Shown here in pieces: positions 20,984 through 33,735 of a DNA stretch of 64,000 bases. The stretch lies in NCBI RefSeq assembly GCF_004210375.1, contig NC_134825.1:65153558-65217557 (forward strand), read 5' to 3'. Origin of the DNA: Tachypleus tridentatus. Its lineage: Eukaryota; Arthropoda; Merostomata; Xiphosura; Limulidae. Position 1 is the stretch's first letter, and each line of letters opens with the position of its first letter. The notes beneath the pieces are model-generated. The model worked only from the letters and a program-made list of their open reading frames with translations, was not told the DNA's origin and made no database searches. The translations under genes were made by a program, and so were the position numbers.

Positions 20984-22177
20984 ATATACCAGAACTACAA
21001 GTTAAGATTGTTTGGCAGCGCCTAATTATGCTTTTGGAAAGAATATGAGACAGCATTCTGATGAAAAATAATCATATATTTGGACCTAAAAAACGTGTTC
21101 GAATCTAAGATTCGAATTTTTAAGACAGAAATAATCCTTTTTTCCAAAATGAGGATATCCCTCGCACTTAATAGCATTAAAAATATGGAAATGAATCAAC
21201 TTGGGCTTCGAAACCATTGAAAGAGAGACCTTTACACTAGTCTCATAAAGTGTGGTGTCTTATAACAGGTGACCATGAAAAAACTGTCCAAGTACCCCAA
21301 GCAAGAGCACACAAAATACTGAAGAACTATCTTTGTCTGAAAATAAGGTTAATAGGATATGAGTTCATCCAGATAAAGCTTACAGTCATACCACGCATTG
21401 AACAGTCCAACTGGAGAACGAAAACAAATATCCATACTTGTTCATAAGAAGACATACTGCTTACAACTGACGCACTAAATATGGATTTCTTTGCACCTGA
21501 ATTTTTGAAACGGAAAGAAAGGACTTCAAAATCATGTGTTATACTTTTATAAGTCATTACAAAATGTAGTGTTAGTTGTGGGCTTGTCAAAGTGAAACCC
21601 GAACTACGTCAGAAGAAAACATATTTTTTAAATATTCTTTTTTATATAATAAAATAATGATATTTTTCAAGCATATGTTCCTAATTCCACAATTTTCAGT
21701 CCTTTTAGTTTCACATTTTAACGCGACTGAAACAGGATAGTTTGGAGTAAACTTGAGCAGACTCCAAATTAGGTATAAAAAAAAAAACACTTCGAAAATT
21801 GAATGACTGATGTATATCAATAAAGTCCTTACTGAATGATAAAACTCTATACAAATAAAGTGATCTGTTTCAACAGCAATCAAAATATTACTCCATATGC
21901 ATATATTGTCTTACTATATGACAGAAACATTAAAACAATACTTGTTAAATGCGCATGATTGAACAGCAAAGTCCTGTTTCTTTCAGTCAACAACGAAAAT
22001 AAGAATGAACAAAGATGTCTAGTCACGTGATCTCGTTTACCCTATAGATCTCTATCTTACTGCAGACTAACGTTGCATTGACTGTTGTTTTCACAAAACA
22101 AAACAATGAGGAAGTAGTTTACAAATGACTTTTTGTACTTAGTGTTGCCAGACAAACAGAGTTCTCAATGATAGGCC
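20984..22177. other. intergenic, nothing recognised
   Basis: No convincing gene. Frames of 65-98 codons at 21250-21883 show no family resemblance or start context and look like chance. Confidence 0.6.
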
Positions 22178-22530
22178 CAGACACCAGTGAGTAACGTTAT
22201 AGCTGGAACAGACCTTGTGTATATCACACAACCAGACACTAGTGGGTTACGTTATAGCTGAAACAAATCTCGTGTATACCACAAAAACCAGACACCAGTG
22301 GGTCACGTTTTAGCTCCAACAGACCTTGTGTATACCGCACAATCAAACATCACTAAATAACGTTATTGCTCGAGCAGACTTCCTGCATACTGCATAACCA
22401 GCTGGTGAGTTACGTTACAGTTCAGGTAAACCACACGCTCAGGCACAGGAAGTGACGTATAGTTCAGGCAGATTATGGATAACATACAGCCAGACATAAG
22501 TAACACACTTAGCCATTCAAATAGACCTGC
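22178..22530. repeat. degenerate ~55-bp minisatellite, about 6 units
   Basis: Units start near 22178, 22233 and 22289 with cagacaccagtg, a gttacgttatagct core and gaccttgtgtataccaca. Later units are increasingly diverged. Confidence 0.8.
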
Positions 22531-22708
22531 GCATATCAACAACCAGAAACTGTTCGGTTATAGTGGTAACTCAGACGGTTACATAGTAGTGTAGTATTTT
22601 GAATATATCCTGAAAATATATTTATCCTTCTAGAAATTTCTAGTTGTTATCTATATTTCAGGTATACTTCTAAACTTTGATCTATAAAACTCCACAACTA
22701 ACTGCTTT

Positions 22709-22774
22709 AAACCAGTACTTTAAGAATGTCACAGATTCTTCAAACCAGTACTTTAAGAATGTCACAGATTCTTC
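22709..22774. repeat. 33-bp perfect tandem duplication
   Basis: Two adjacent identical copies beginning aaaccagtactttaagaatg at 22709 and 22742. Confidence 0.9.
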
Positions 22775-23692
22775 CATTTTTCGACTGTTTCTGCGTTCTC
22801 AATCGTTTGTTCAACCAAAGTAATTTGGAAGTGATGTTCTCAGGTTGTTGACCCGACCTTCTCATGGGAATACAGAAGGGTCATTTTGTGAAACCTGTGC
22901 GGTATTCCTTGACGCACAGAACCACTCTCCTGATCACCACATTATATAGAAGTTCAAGAACCTAATACACAGGAGTAACGGTTTGTCGCTGGTTAATAAA
23001 TGATCACAATATTAGCCTGAGCACAGATAAAAACAAACATTTGATTAACAAGAATGCTCACAAAGACTGCATCAGACCGTGATAAGTCAAAAAAGAATAT
23101 TGAATTATAGCTTAAAAAACATTTTATATTTATATGTAAAAGAAGAAGAAAAAAGAAAAACTGTATTAACGTATTGTGAAACTGTAATAAAATTTAGATA
23201 GAGACTGTATTACTCTCAGACTAGAAGTCAAAAATATGCATTGAAAATTAAAGATAGTCCATGCACAGTTGTGACAATTAATACAACAGTCAACGACGAT
23301 GGCGTTTTTGTACTAGTTAGCCTTGGGCATTAAGAGCAGAAACAAATTTATTTCTTTGAAACGCCAAACTGCCCTCACAAACAACATTCTCTTTACACCT
23401 GACCAATCACACAAATCCGGAAGTCTTACATTCAAGGTAATGTTGGATACAATAAAATTACTTATTGAAACAGTAGATAACATCGACAACGGGGACTATC
23501 ACATACGTTTAATTACCACAAGACTTAGATTGTATTTACTTGAATCTCAAATAAAACTAGGAAAGTTTAAAAGTTTTGTTACTTCAGGAAGTTTAACATT
23601 GTAAATGATTGTGTCTTAAAAATCACTCGTGAAAGGAGAACAAAAAACCCATCAAAGGCATTTTAAGAATCATAAGTTTAAGTCCTCTGCTT
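22775..23692. other. intergenic, nothing recognised
   Basis: No gene, SINE or clear repeat was seen. A 93-codon frame at 23323-23604 resembles no known family. Confidence 0.55.
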
Positions 23693-23703
23693 CCAACTTA
23701 GTA

Positions 23704-23978
23704 GGGCCCGGCATGGCCACGTGGGTTAAGGCGTTCGACTCGTAATCCGAGGGTCGCGGGTTCGAATCCCGGTCGCACCAAACATGCCCGCCCTTTCAGC
23801 CGTGGGAGCGTTATAATGTGACGGTCAATCCCACTATTCGTTGGTGAAAGAGTAGCCCAAATGTTGGCGGTGGGTGGTGATGACTAGCTGCCTTCCCTCT
23901 AGTCTTACACTGCTAAATTAGGGACGGCGAGCGCAGATAGCCCTCGTGTAGCTTTGCGCGAAATTAAAAAAAAACAAA
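23704..23978 (+). mobile_element. SINE-A copy, close to consensus, with target-site duplication
   Basis: gggcccggcatggccacgtg head, ctcgtaa loop, gcgggttcgaatcccggtcg B box, full body and an aaaaaaaaacaaa tail. Flanked by ccaacttagta (23693-23703) and ccaactaagta (23979-23989), 10 of 11 identical. It is among the youngest copies here. Confidence 0.93.
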
Positions 23979-24415
23979 CCAACTAAGTATTATCATACAG
24001 TTCATTCGTTGTCGTTCCTTTACTTTCAACAATATAGGATTGGTGATTTGATAAAAATTCATGTCAGTGGGCTTCATATTGCAAAGATCAATGACAATAG
24101 TCTAGAACAGACAAAGCTTGAGGGAACTTCATTTACAGATAGGTTTTATCTGTTGATTGAGAATGACGGAAAACATATTGAATAACTTCTGTGAAACGCA
24201 TTTCCCCTAAGGTAAGCAGATGTGAATATATAATATTTTTAAAAACTTAAATTACCTTTTTAATGACTTGTATATTACAGAAAAATAGTATATGAAAATT
24301 GCACGTGGATGTCTGTATGTCACAATCTCTTTTCTGATTGGCATACACGCATCTGTATGTACAAGTATTTCTGTCTCCTTTTTTGTAAGAAATCAGATTC
24401 ATACTGGTTTTCGTC

Positions 24416-25490
24416 TTCAAAGAGTAGAGTGCAGCAAGTCCCGTTCTACAAAGTTAAGTATTTCTACTTTTGGTCCGGTATGGTTAGGTGGGTTAAGTAA
24501 CTCGACTCGTAACTTGACGGTCGCGGGTTCGAATCCCCGTCGCACCAAACATCCTCGCCCTTTCAGCCGTAAGCGCGTAATAATGTGACGGTCAATCCCA
24601 CTATTCGTTGGTAAAAGAGTAGCCCAAGAGTTGTCGGTGGGTGGTGATGACTAGCTGCTAAATTAGGTACGGCTAGCGCAGATAGCCCTCGTGTAGTTAT
24701 GCGCGAAATTCTGAAACAAACAAACAATTTCTAATTTTGACCAGGTTGTACTTGAAACAGTTGAGTGCAATAAGTTCCGTTCTACAAAGTAAGTATTTGT
24801 CCTTGAAACAGTTGCGTGCAGCAAATGCTATTCTGCAAAGTTAAGTATCTGTACGGTTGACCAGGTTGTACTTGAAACAGCTGAGTGCAACAAATTCTTT
24901 CTACAAAGTTAAGTATCTGAACTGATGACCAGGTTGTACTTGAAACAGTTAAGTGAAACAAGTCCCGTTCTACAGAATTAAGTACCTGTAATGTTAACCA
25001 GTTTGTACTTGAAACAGTTAAGTTAAACAAGTCCCGTTCTACAGAGTTAAGTATCTGTACTGTTGACCACTTTGTACTTGAAACAGTTAAGTGAAAAAAG
25101 TCCCGTTCTACAGAATTAAGTATCTGTACTGTTGACCACTTTGTACTTGAAACAGTTAAGTGAAACAAGTCCCGTTCTACAGAATTAAGTACCTGTAATG
25201 TTAACCAGTTTGTACTTGAAACAGGTGAGTGCAACAAATTCTTTCTACAAAGTTAAGTATCTGAACTGTTGACCAGGTTGTACTTGAAACAGTTAAGTAA
25301 AACAAGTCCCGTTCTACAGAGTTAAGTATCTGTACTGTTGACCAGGTTGTAATTAAAATGGTTGAGTGCCACAAGTTCTGTTCTACAAAGTAAGTATTTG
25401 AACTGTTGACCAGGTTGTAATTGAAACAGTTAAGTGAAACAAGTCCCGTTCTACAGAGTTAAGTGTCTGTACTGTTGACAAGATTGTACT
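24416..25490 (-). repeat. 69-bp minisatellite, about 12 units, split by a SINE
   Basis: Units repeat at 24941, 25010, 25079, 25148 and 25217 with an exact 69-base period (cttgaaacagttaagtgaaa ... gtcccgttctacagagttaag). Older, diverged or shortened units lie on each side. One unit at 24416-24472 is separated from the rest by a SINE-A. On the - strand the frame is open from 25237 to 24782, giving a 23-residue repeat (WSTVQILNSVERDLFHLTVS and variants). The array lies between two ttttcgtcttca sequences. Confidence 0.9.
24473..24726 (+). mobile_element. SINE-A copy inserted in the 69-bp array
   Basis: Near full length with an ctcgtaa loop and gcgggttcgaatccccgtcg B box. Flanked by atttctacttttg (24460-24472) and atttctaattttg (24727-24739), 12 of 13 identical. 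These belong to a minisatellite unit, so the array is older than the insertion. Confidence 0.9.
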
Positions 25491-25543
25491 TTCTTTTCGT
25501 CTTCATGTTGTTTTTCTGACTGAAGTCAAACTTTCCAACTCAG

Positions 25544-25819
25544 TGTTGCTACATTAGGTCAAATTTCTCCTCTCTGTTTTTGATCGATACACTGGCTACC
25601 GATGAATTAAGTTATTTTACTGCTGTGGGGGGCGAGTTACCTGTTTGTATATTTCGAAATAAGAAAAAGAATGCCACTTTAATTCAGACATATTTCATGT
25701 GCACTTCATTGCCAGGAACGCTTTACAGTCCGTGTCCTTATGAAAAGCTATGTTATGCCAGTAGCTACACTGAGGGTAATTTTACATGTAATCGACTTTG
25801 TGATCATAGTATGGGTTGA
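25544..25819 (+). CDS. possible small cysteine-rich reading frame, unrecognised
   Basis: The frame is open from 25520 to TGA 25817-25819. An acceptor-like tttccaactcag ends at 25543, and the frame after it would begin CC and continue for 91 residues with eight cysteines (two at its start, then at spacings including CPYEKLC and CNRLC). There is no ATG near the start, so it could only be a 3' exon, and no partner exon or poly(A) signal was found. No family was recognised. It may well be chance. Confidence 0.15.
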   Translation, partial: CCYIRSNFSSLFLIDTLATDELSYFTAVGGELPVCIFRNKKKNATLIQTYFMCTSLPGTLYSPCPYEKLCYASSYTEGNFTCNRLCDHSMG

Positions 25820-26189
25820 CACAGGCACACATAGGCAATATTCAATGAGAAAATTTTCTTCCAAAAATGAAGGAACTACTTAGAGGGCGTCCTCAGAAAT
25901 TTTCAGAAAGAGGAGTTTTGTTTTTTTTTCAAATAATTAACACATGTAGAAGTAAGCAAGCCATGATTCTGTTGAAGTCCAATACATGATTCTAACAAGG
26001 TTCGTTTCAGATCGAAGAAGCGCATTAGCAAACAAAAGTTGTTGTGAATATTTATTATAATGCCACATTCGGCAGTTATTATAACAGTAGATGTAATTTT
26101 TGGAGACTGCGTGATTTTAGAGAAGTATCTACACTTGCATTAAATATCAATTTCCGATGAGTCTAAGATTAAGAAAAAATTGGTTTCTT
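25820..26189. other. intergenic, nothing recognised
   Basis: AT-rich, no feature seen. Confidence 0.6.
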
Positions 26190-26452
26190 TCAAATTTTGC
26201 GCAACGCAACACGAGAGCTATCTGCACGAGCTGTCCCCAGTGTAGCATTAAAAGACTAGAAGGAAGGCAGCTAGTCTTCACCACCCATTCTCAATTCTTA
26301 GGTTACTCTTGAACCAACTAATAATGGGATTAAATGTGACATTATAATACCTCCTACAGCTGAAAGGGCGAGCATGTTTGGGGTGAGGAGAATTCGAACC
26401 AGCATCCCTCAGATTGCGAGTCGAGCATCCAAACTACCTGTTCAGGCCGGAC
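26190..26452 (-). mobile_element. SINE-A copy, inverted, diverged
   Basis: Begins caaattttgcgcaacgcaac and ends at the head complement ttcaggccggac. Confidence 0.85.
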
Positions 26453-27968
26453 CGAGATTAATAGTTTCTACAGTAAACTCATAAGGTCTATTTAACAGTT
26501 TCACTAATATGTCAAAAATGATTTTACTACAAGGCAACGTTACCATCCGACATATACAAGTATCGAGATAAACTCGCTTTTAGAGTCCAAACTGAATAGT
26601 CTAGATTATTAACACAACGTTTTTATTACTAAAATGTATTTCTAAGTTTGAAATAACACGTCTTAATTTGAAATAACGTGTCATCTCTTTCAGAGTGTAA
26701 TTCAGAAACAAGTTGGCATTAGATCCATATCAGAGTCGGTTCATTTTTCTTTTTTTTTTACAAAAAGATACCACCTAAACGGCTATCCATTTCATACTAA
26801 AACTGATTAATTAAAATGCGTCTGTGGTAATTATAAATCTGTTTAAAGTGCTCTTTCGGTAGAGTATTAAAACTAATTATTGTCATAGTGCTAAATGCCA
26901 AAAACAAACAAAAACGTTGAAATGTGAAAGCTACTTTAGGCCTAAATATTGACGAAACATCGTATTAACTGTCAGATGACTTTGTTCACTCATGATTTTC
27001 CTGTTCAGGCCATTCAGCATTTCAAACAGGATATACCACCTGTATGATTTCTTTTAAATATTTCGTACCTGCTTGTCATCGACTGTATAGAATTCGCAGC
27101 ATATGAGGCCTAAGTTGGATCTTTGGAACATAACATACACACTTTTTTGAAATCCAACTTGAACATCGTTAAACTCTAACACAAAGATTCATTTCTCTAC
27201 TCTGTCGTATATTTTTTTATGTGGTACTCCTCTTCATCTTATATTTTAACAAAAAAAAAAACTCTACTCCAAGGTGTATAAGAAACCAACAAGTCCATTT
27301 CGACTTTTAAAAAGCAACCATCTTTCTGTAAGTCATTTTTAAATAATTTATTAAGTCAATGAAGTTGTACATTTAAAATGAAAAAGCTTTAGGACGCCCG
27401 AATGATGTCACAATTTTGTGTTCTAAGTTCTCAGTACGAATTGGAAAAGAACTTTAGCTGGAATAGTTAGGCTTTACGTCACATCACCTTTCATTTATTT
27501 ATTCTTTTCTCTTTTTTTTTCGTGTGAGTCAAGGACAGGTAAGAATCTCACGGTTACTGATAAGGGAACAAGTAAGTGGACAATTACTGATCGACAACGC
27601 TAGTTAAACCTTGACTTTCAGACACCAATTATCCCGTTAGGCTACTAGACTGTCGGGACAACTGGCTGACACTACAGCTGTAATGCAGTTTAGGTAAGTT
27701 CACAACAAAAAAGAAAAACGTAAATTTTTACACGGGTTTAATGGCTTTTCACTCTCTTTCTAAACAGCGTGTACCTATACAAGTTTCCTTATTTCTTTTC
27801 AGTTTCTTCATTAACTAAAACCCAAAATTGGACGATGTAGTGTTGAAGTTCTTGCTAGTCTGAGCCTTCTTTAGTTGATTTTAATATTATTATGCTTGTT
27901 TCTGATGTTTATATACATCTGCGTATATTGTTCTGGGAAGTTTACAACCTGTTTAACATTTAAATTCG
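26453..27968. other. intergenic, nothing recognised
   Basis: No gene-like frame. It contains short T and A tracts and a small direct repeat (ttgaaataac, 26649 and 26672). Confidence 0.6.
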
Positions 27969-28085
27969 TCCCCTGTAGCACAGCGGTATGTTAGTGGACT
28001 CGCTTCGCAATAAACCGGGTTTCGATACCCGTGGTGGGCTGAGCACAGATAGCCCATTGTGTGGCTTTGTGTTTACCTCTAAAAA
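27969..28085 (+). mobile_element. SINE-C copy, near consensus
   Basis: tagcacagcggtatgttagt head, aaaccgggtttcgatacccg B box, gcacagatagcccattgtgt core; the tail is A-rich. Confidence 0.88.
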
Positions 28086-28216
28086 AATTAAATTGAATTT
28101 ACGAAAAAGCATGGACGGCTTCTTTCCTATTTAAAGTCGAAATAACATAAAATAATACCAAAACAAAAACAAATAGGATGGTACATCACTTGGAAAATGT
28201 AGCTTCAATACTTACT

Positions 28217-28490
28217 GGCCCAGCATGGCTAGGTGGTTAGGGCACTCGATTCGTAATTCGAGGGTCACGGGTTCAAATCCCCGTCACACCAAACATTCTC
28301 GCCCTTTCAACCGTGGGGACGTTATAATGTGACGGTCCATCTCACTATTCGTTGATAAAAGAGTAGCCTAAGAGTTGGCGGTGGGTGGTAATGACTAGTT
28401 GCTTTCCCTCTAGCTTTACACTGCTAAATTTGAGATGGTTAGCACAGATAGTCCTTGTGTAACTTTGCGCGAAATTCAATCCAAACCAAA
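28217..28490 (+). mobile_element. SINE-A copy, full length
   Basis: ggcccagcatggctaggtgg head through B box gggttcaaatccccgtcaca to cgcgaaattcaatccaaacc. Confidence 0.9.
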
Positions 28491-28695
28491 TATTAAATGT
28501 AAATCTGTAATACGGATTAGAATTTCGATTTATAGCCATTCTTCGCAACACATGTTCCGATCCCAAGATCTGTTTTCTACAGTAAAGATTTCACTTTTAT
28601 TTGTCTGAAACAGCAGTTTTTGGAAATTTTGTATTTTGCTGTGTTTGGTAACCTTATACAATCTGAACATGCTGTCAGTAATGAGCATAGGGCTA

Positions 28696-28880
28696 GTTAT
28701 CTTTCTATTCATTTATGGTATGCTTATTTTTACAGAGTCCGTAGTTTTGAACATAGTGTCAGTTATTTTTTTGTCCATTTATGGTATACTTATTTTTACA
28801 GAGTCCGTAGTTTTGAACACAGGGTTAGTTATCCTTTTGTCCATTTATGGTATATTTATTTTTGCAGAGTCCGTAGTTTC
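28696..28880 (+). repeat. 66-bp tandem repeat, three units, open in a hydrophobic frame
   Basis: acagagtccgtagttttgaa recurs at a 66-base period (near 28732, 28798, 28864). 66 is divisible by 3, and the + frame 28636-28914 stays open, giving a hydrophobic 22-residue repeat containing FLSIYGILIFTESVVLN. A second + frame is also open. No start context or splice partner was seen, so expression is doubtful. Confidence 0.85.
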
Positions 28881-29214
28881 AGTAATTTACCCAATTGGTG
28901 ATCAGATTACCTAGGGCGTAGAAGATTAAGGGCAATTATCCCCAGTAGCTAAGAGGTGAAAACTGAGCATTCCCAGCAGCATGTTTCCACAGTTTTGAAA
29001 GAAGGCCGACCGCTACTTCGTGTCAAACGCAGTAGCTCCTGCGTTATTGTCACATTTGTGTGGGACTTTTGTAAGGCGTCCCAACATCTTAGGTTTCAGA
29101 AACGAACCTCACATTAGATGGTTTTGAAATAATTTATTTTCCAAGTAACTATAGCCAATATTCGAATTTCTGAAAGGCATAAACTATGTTTTGGAGATTC
29201 ACTTAGTTTTAGCA

Positions 29215-29445
29215 TCCATTGGTGTATCAAAACTTGAAATTGTGTATTTACTGTTTATCACTGATGTATCAAAATTTGGAATAGCACATTTACAGCTTAT
29301 CGCTAATGCATAAAAAATTAGAGTAATATATTTAGTGTTTATCATTGATCTATTCAATTTATCACTGATGTACGAAGAATTGGAGTAGTATACTTAGAGT
29401 TTAACACTGACATTTGTTGGAACAGCACATTTAGTTTATCATTGG
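29215..29445. repeat. degenerate ~55-60-bp tandem repeat
   Basis: gtttatcactgatgtatcaa-like blocks recur four to five times with gaattggagtagtatattta between them. Units are strongly diverged. Confidence 0.65.
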
Positions 29446-29809
29446 TTAATATTTCTACCAATAACATTGATCCATGATCGTAAAAAATGTGTATACTCAG
29501 TTATAAATTTGATTCCCATAAGTGCTATTCACGTTACAGTAAAGTGTTGTTCATCATCAGTATGACAATATATCTATCTTGTCACAAACCACGTAGAGGT
29601 ATGGGATAGTTGGCCAAGGGGTCCTAAAAATCGGCATTTTAAATTTTTGGCATTGAAATTAAGGGGAAAATATTTATAACATGAAGAAAGGTTTTCATAG
29701 GCAGACAATAAAATGTTTTACCTCAGGGCTTTGTATGACCTACTTACGCCAATACTTGTCATGCAGGACTAAATCTCCTTGAGAATCGCGATATTAATCT
29801 GTTATAACC

Positions 29810-30480
29810 TTATAGAGGAGGAACTATAAGTCTGATACGTCTTTGGATCAGAAGAATCGCGACAAGATCACATTGCTGATAACCACGGACTAAGAAGGAA
29901 CTATGAGTTCGACACATCTTTGAGTTAACTGGATCACGAGTAGATCAATTTGTTGATAGCCACGAGAAGAATGGACTGTACGTCTAACATCTAGCACATC
30001 TTTGGCTGAGAAGTATCACAACAAAATTAATCTGTTTATAGCCGCGGGTTAAAAATGGACTATATGTTTAACATGTCTTTGGATCAGTAGGACCACAAGA
30101 ACATAAATAACTTTATAGCTAAGAGATAGGAAAGGACTGTAAGTTTGACACGGTGTTGGATGAGCAGGATCACAAGATCAATCTTTTTTATAGCCACGGA
30201 CTAAGAAGGAACAGTGAGTCTAACACGTCTTTGAGCCAGAGGGATCACAAAATGATCATTCTGTTTATAGTCACGGGCTAAGAAGGAACAACGCGTCTAA
30301 AACATCTTTGAACCAAAGAAATCACAAAATGATCAGTCTCTTTACAGCTCCTGGTTGAAAACGAACTATACGTTTAACATGTTTTTAAATCAGCAGAATC
30401 TAAGAAAATTAGTCTATTTGTCTATAGCCACAGACGAAGGAGCCACTATAAGACTGACATGGCTTGTGATCCAGCAAGGT
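29810..30480. repeat. degenerate ~76-bp minisatellite, about 9 units
   Basis: Each unit has atagccacggactaagaagg, a run like tctaacacgtctttgag, and ggatcacaa...gatca. Spacing is about 75-80 bases. Units are too diverged for an exact count. Confidence 0.8.
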
Positions 30481-31717
30481 TAGTCACTTTATCTTAACCA
30501 TCCAGTTTATTCTGAATCTTGGACAGTGGTTACGAATCCCTTCTTTAGTTGGTAAACGTGGACAACAAAAGCTTCTGAGGGAATCACAATGAAAGACCAG
30601 GTAAAAGTAGGTTAGGAACTTTTTTTTTTTACAGGTAATCTGTGAGAATTGGTTGCCGAACAAAGAATTGGTGGAACATACTAAAGATGACAAGCTGGTG
30701 ATCCTACATGGCCTTCGGTTTTTGATAATTTTCAAGTAGATGTGTTTTATTATATAAGTCTTAGTATCTCAGACGCCCTCGAAGCCTTTAATTTACCCTA
30801 ACTGTAAAGTATAGGGCTGGTACCAAATAAATGTAGGTATGAACGTATGGTGGTGGGATAGCCATTAGATCTACAGCTTTGCTAGTTGGTTTAGTACACA
30901 TTTATATAAAAAAAAACGACCTAGAAGGTGTTGTAAGGTGACTTTGAAACCATATTTGCTTATCATGTTATGTTATTAGGAAATGCAGTTAAAAGCGTGA
31001 GTTTGATGCAAAAGCTCATTTGTTTCATGTGTTTGTCACCTGATCAGGAGTCTGTTACTGGAATGGTGTGTTGAGCATTTGAAGTCACGTGCTTTGATAA
31101 CACCAAATTCTCAATATGAAATATACTTATTTCAAGATCAGTTTGCATCGCTACTTATGTTCTTTTTTAATGTTTCGTATGTATTATGAAACATCTATAC
31201 AAATTGGCGAAGCTGTAAGTTGTATAGCTGTCTTGTGAGTATCATCACAAGAAACTAGTAAGGTACATATAGGTACACTGTACTGACAGTTCTACTACTG
31301 CTAGCTGTAAGTTAGTTAAAGCTAATCTAAACAAGGCTTCAGTTGTTATACAAGTTAACAGAAGCTCGACGTGTTTCGTGTATTATATAAAAACAAGTTC
31401 ATAATGTTATTAATTACAGTGTACAAATCCCGCTAATAATACTACGGTGTAATATCAATCAAGTGCATTCAAACTTTTGATAGATTTTATAATATCTATG
31501 CATATAAAATGACTGTTTATTTTAATGATGTCATGTACATATGTAAGTATAATGGGTATAGTAAAATATACATTCAAAAAGCCTTAACACGTCGTGCAGA
31601 TGTAAAAAAAATATTTTATTACGTCCACAGTTTCCTAGTTAGCGTACTTTGAGATGAATTGTTATAAAAAGATATTAAAAGGAAATTGAAAAATTTGTTT
31701 AGAATTTCGATTTAAGC
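30481..31717. other. intergenic, nothing recognised
   Basis: No gene-like frame, SINE or tandem repeat was seen. Confidence 0.6.
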
Positions 31718-32050
31718 AGAGAAGTTGTCCAATATAATAAAATGACGTCACAAGAGAAGTTGTCCAATATAATAAAATGACGTCACAAGAAAAGTTGTCC
31801 AATATTATAAAACGACATCACAAAAGAAGTTATCCAATATGATAAAACAGCATCACAAGAGAAGTTATTCAATATGATAAAACAACATCACAAGAGGAAT
31901 TGACCGATATTATAAAATAACATCGTAAGAGAAATTATCCAATATGATAAAAAACAACACAAGAGAAGCTATCCACTATTATACAACAACATCACAAGAG
32001 TTGTTCAATATGACATGACAATATTACAATAGGATCTATCCAGTACGATG
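31718..32050. repeat. 35-bp minisatellite, about 9-10 units
   Basis: Unit agagaagttgtccaatataa plus taaaatgacgtcaca. The first units are identical at a 35-base period (31718, 31753), and decay follows downstream. The first two units carry the palindrome tgacgtca at 31743-31750 and 31778-31785. Confidence 0.9.
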
Positions 32051-33299
32051 TAAAATCAACATCAGAAGGAATAATGAATAAAAATATGAACATTTTATGT
32101 AAACGTATAGATAGTCTTAGATCCATTGATAAACGTGTAACAATTCACTAATGGTAGAATATCTTCATTAATGTGATACTGTATATACAGACACAGCAAT
32201 GCACCATTTGTCAAAGAGTCACTTAAAACGCTGACTGAAACTGCAGTATACAATCATTTCATAATAATTTGTATGCTACTATGAACGTAAGTACATACAT
32301 GTACTCTATATGGAATAGTTTTAACCTTTATAATATTAGGTTCAGAACTTCTTGAGTGCGTATGAGACAAGACTTGATCAACAGAATCAGCTCAGCAAAT
32401 CGTGACGGTTGAATCAAACGTGACACGATATGAACCTAGTCTCGTCAGGGGTCAGGCCAAACAAAGACATGAACGTTCCATTGCTGTGTTGGTGAGGCTT
32501 ACGTGCGGATTGACTCTTGTGTGATTTGAGGGTTTGCACAAACATGTTGATGTTTGTTTAGAACAGTGGATGTAATGTGCGTACTGCATATGAACATCAA
32601 GCACGACGATTACTTTAAATGGGAACCTGGACATGATTTGAACTTAAAAGGTATTAACACGCATTCACCATATTCAAAAAATATATATACGCTACCATTG
32701 TTGAAGAGTGGGCGCATGACCATAATGTTTTTCTTTGTAGCTGTAAGACCACAATGATAATGCCATGCACACAACAATGCATGTTATTGTTGCTCCTGCA
32801 TGACCATTACATTGTTTTTTGATGATAACGCAAAATATTTGAGCTTCAGAAAATTTACCATAAAAATCAATTTCATTGCTTCGTATCACCAATATGTAAA
32901 TACAGTTTGTTTTTTTTGTGAATCCACTTTTTTCCTACAACTCCCTCTAACAGTCTTTACTGGTAAGATTTCAGGATTCAACTTGAAATTGAAAATTTCA
33001 GTTCACGATAAGACTCAAACAAAGCAACGACAAAAATCTTTGGTTATATTTTATCGTGCTAGTGGTAGATGTCGCTGAAATAAGAAGTGTGTTTTTATGT
33101 TTTATTTCTCATTTTAAAACCTGAGATAAATAATTGACCATAATAGGAGGTACTAGAGGACCGTTTTAAAGTGATTATGCCAAACGTGTTAGTAAGTCTA
33201 GTCGTTTTACATATGTTTGTAAGTAACTTATGCTTATCGTGAGTACTGCTACAAAAACACCAGAAAAAATACAAATCAAACCTCTGCTAGCTCTTCCAA
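32051..33299. other. intergenic, nothing recognised
   Basis: Several overlapping short frames on both strands, none with a recognisable family or splice context. Confidence 0.55.
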
Positions 33300-33401
33300 A
33301 TTTTTTTGTTTAGAATTTAGCATAAAGCTACACAATGGTCTATTTGCATTCTGCTCACCACGGGTATCGAAATCCGGTTTCTAACGTTGTAAATTCGCAG
33401 A
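33300..33401 (-). mobile_element. SINE-C copy, inverted
   Basis: A tttttgtttagaatttagca tail complement, ctgctcaccacgggtatcga B-box complement and gttgtaaattcgcag loop region. Confidence 0.78.
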
Positions 33402-33735
33402 AAACTTGTTTGTCCTTTAAGGCAATCAAATCAGAGATAAAAAAGTGTTTTACTTCAAAATCATGGTATTTTATATTTAAAAATGCGTCACGAAAGCTTT
33501 CAAAACATGCTGTTTGTTTCTTAAATTCACAGCTGAGATTTAGATATCATTTCTAAATTATGTGTTTTTTAAGAAAAAAGTTGCATTATTTTTTAAAGAT
33601 AATGGTATATCAGAACTCATAGCTAGTCCAATTTTCCACCGAGAACTTGAGTTTTTCGTTGCTAAAACTATTTTTTTAAAAACGATAAACTGTTAGCTTA
33701 CGAAACTTTATCGGGGTCATACGTCACTTTGTATA

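Noticed and set aside
32452..33078. Overlapping 60-92-codon frames on both strands
   Set aside because: Random-looking composition, no homology recognised and no splice or promoter context.
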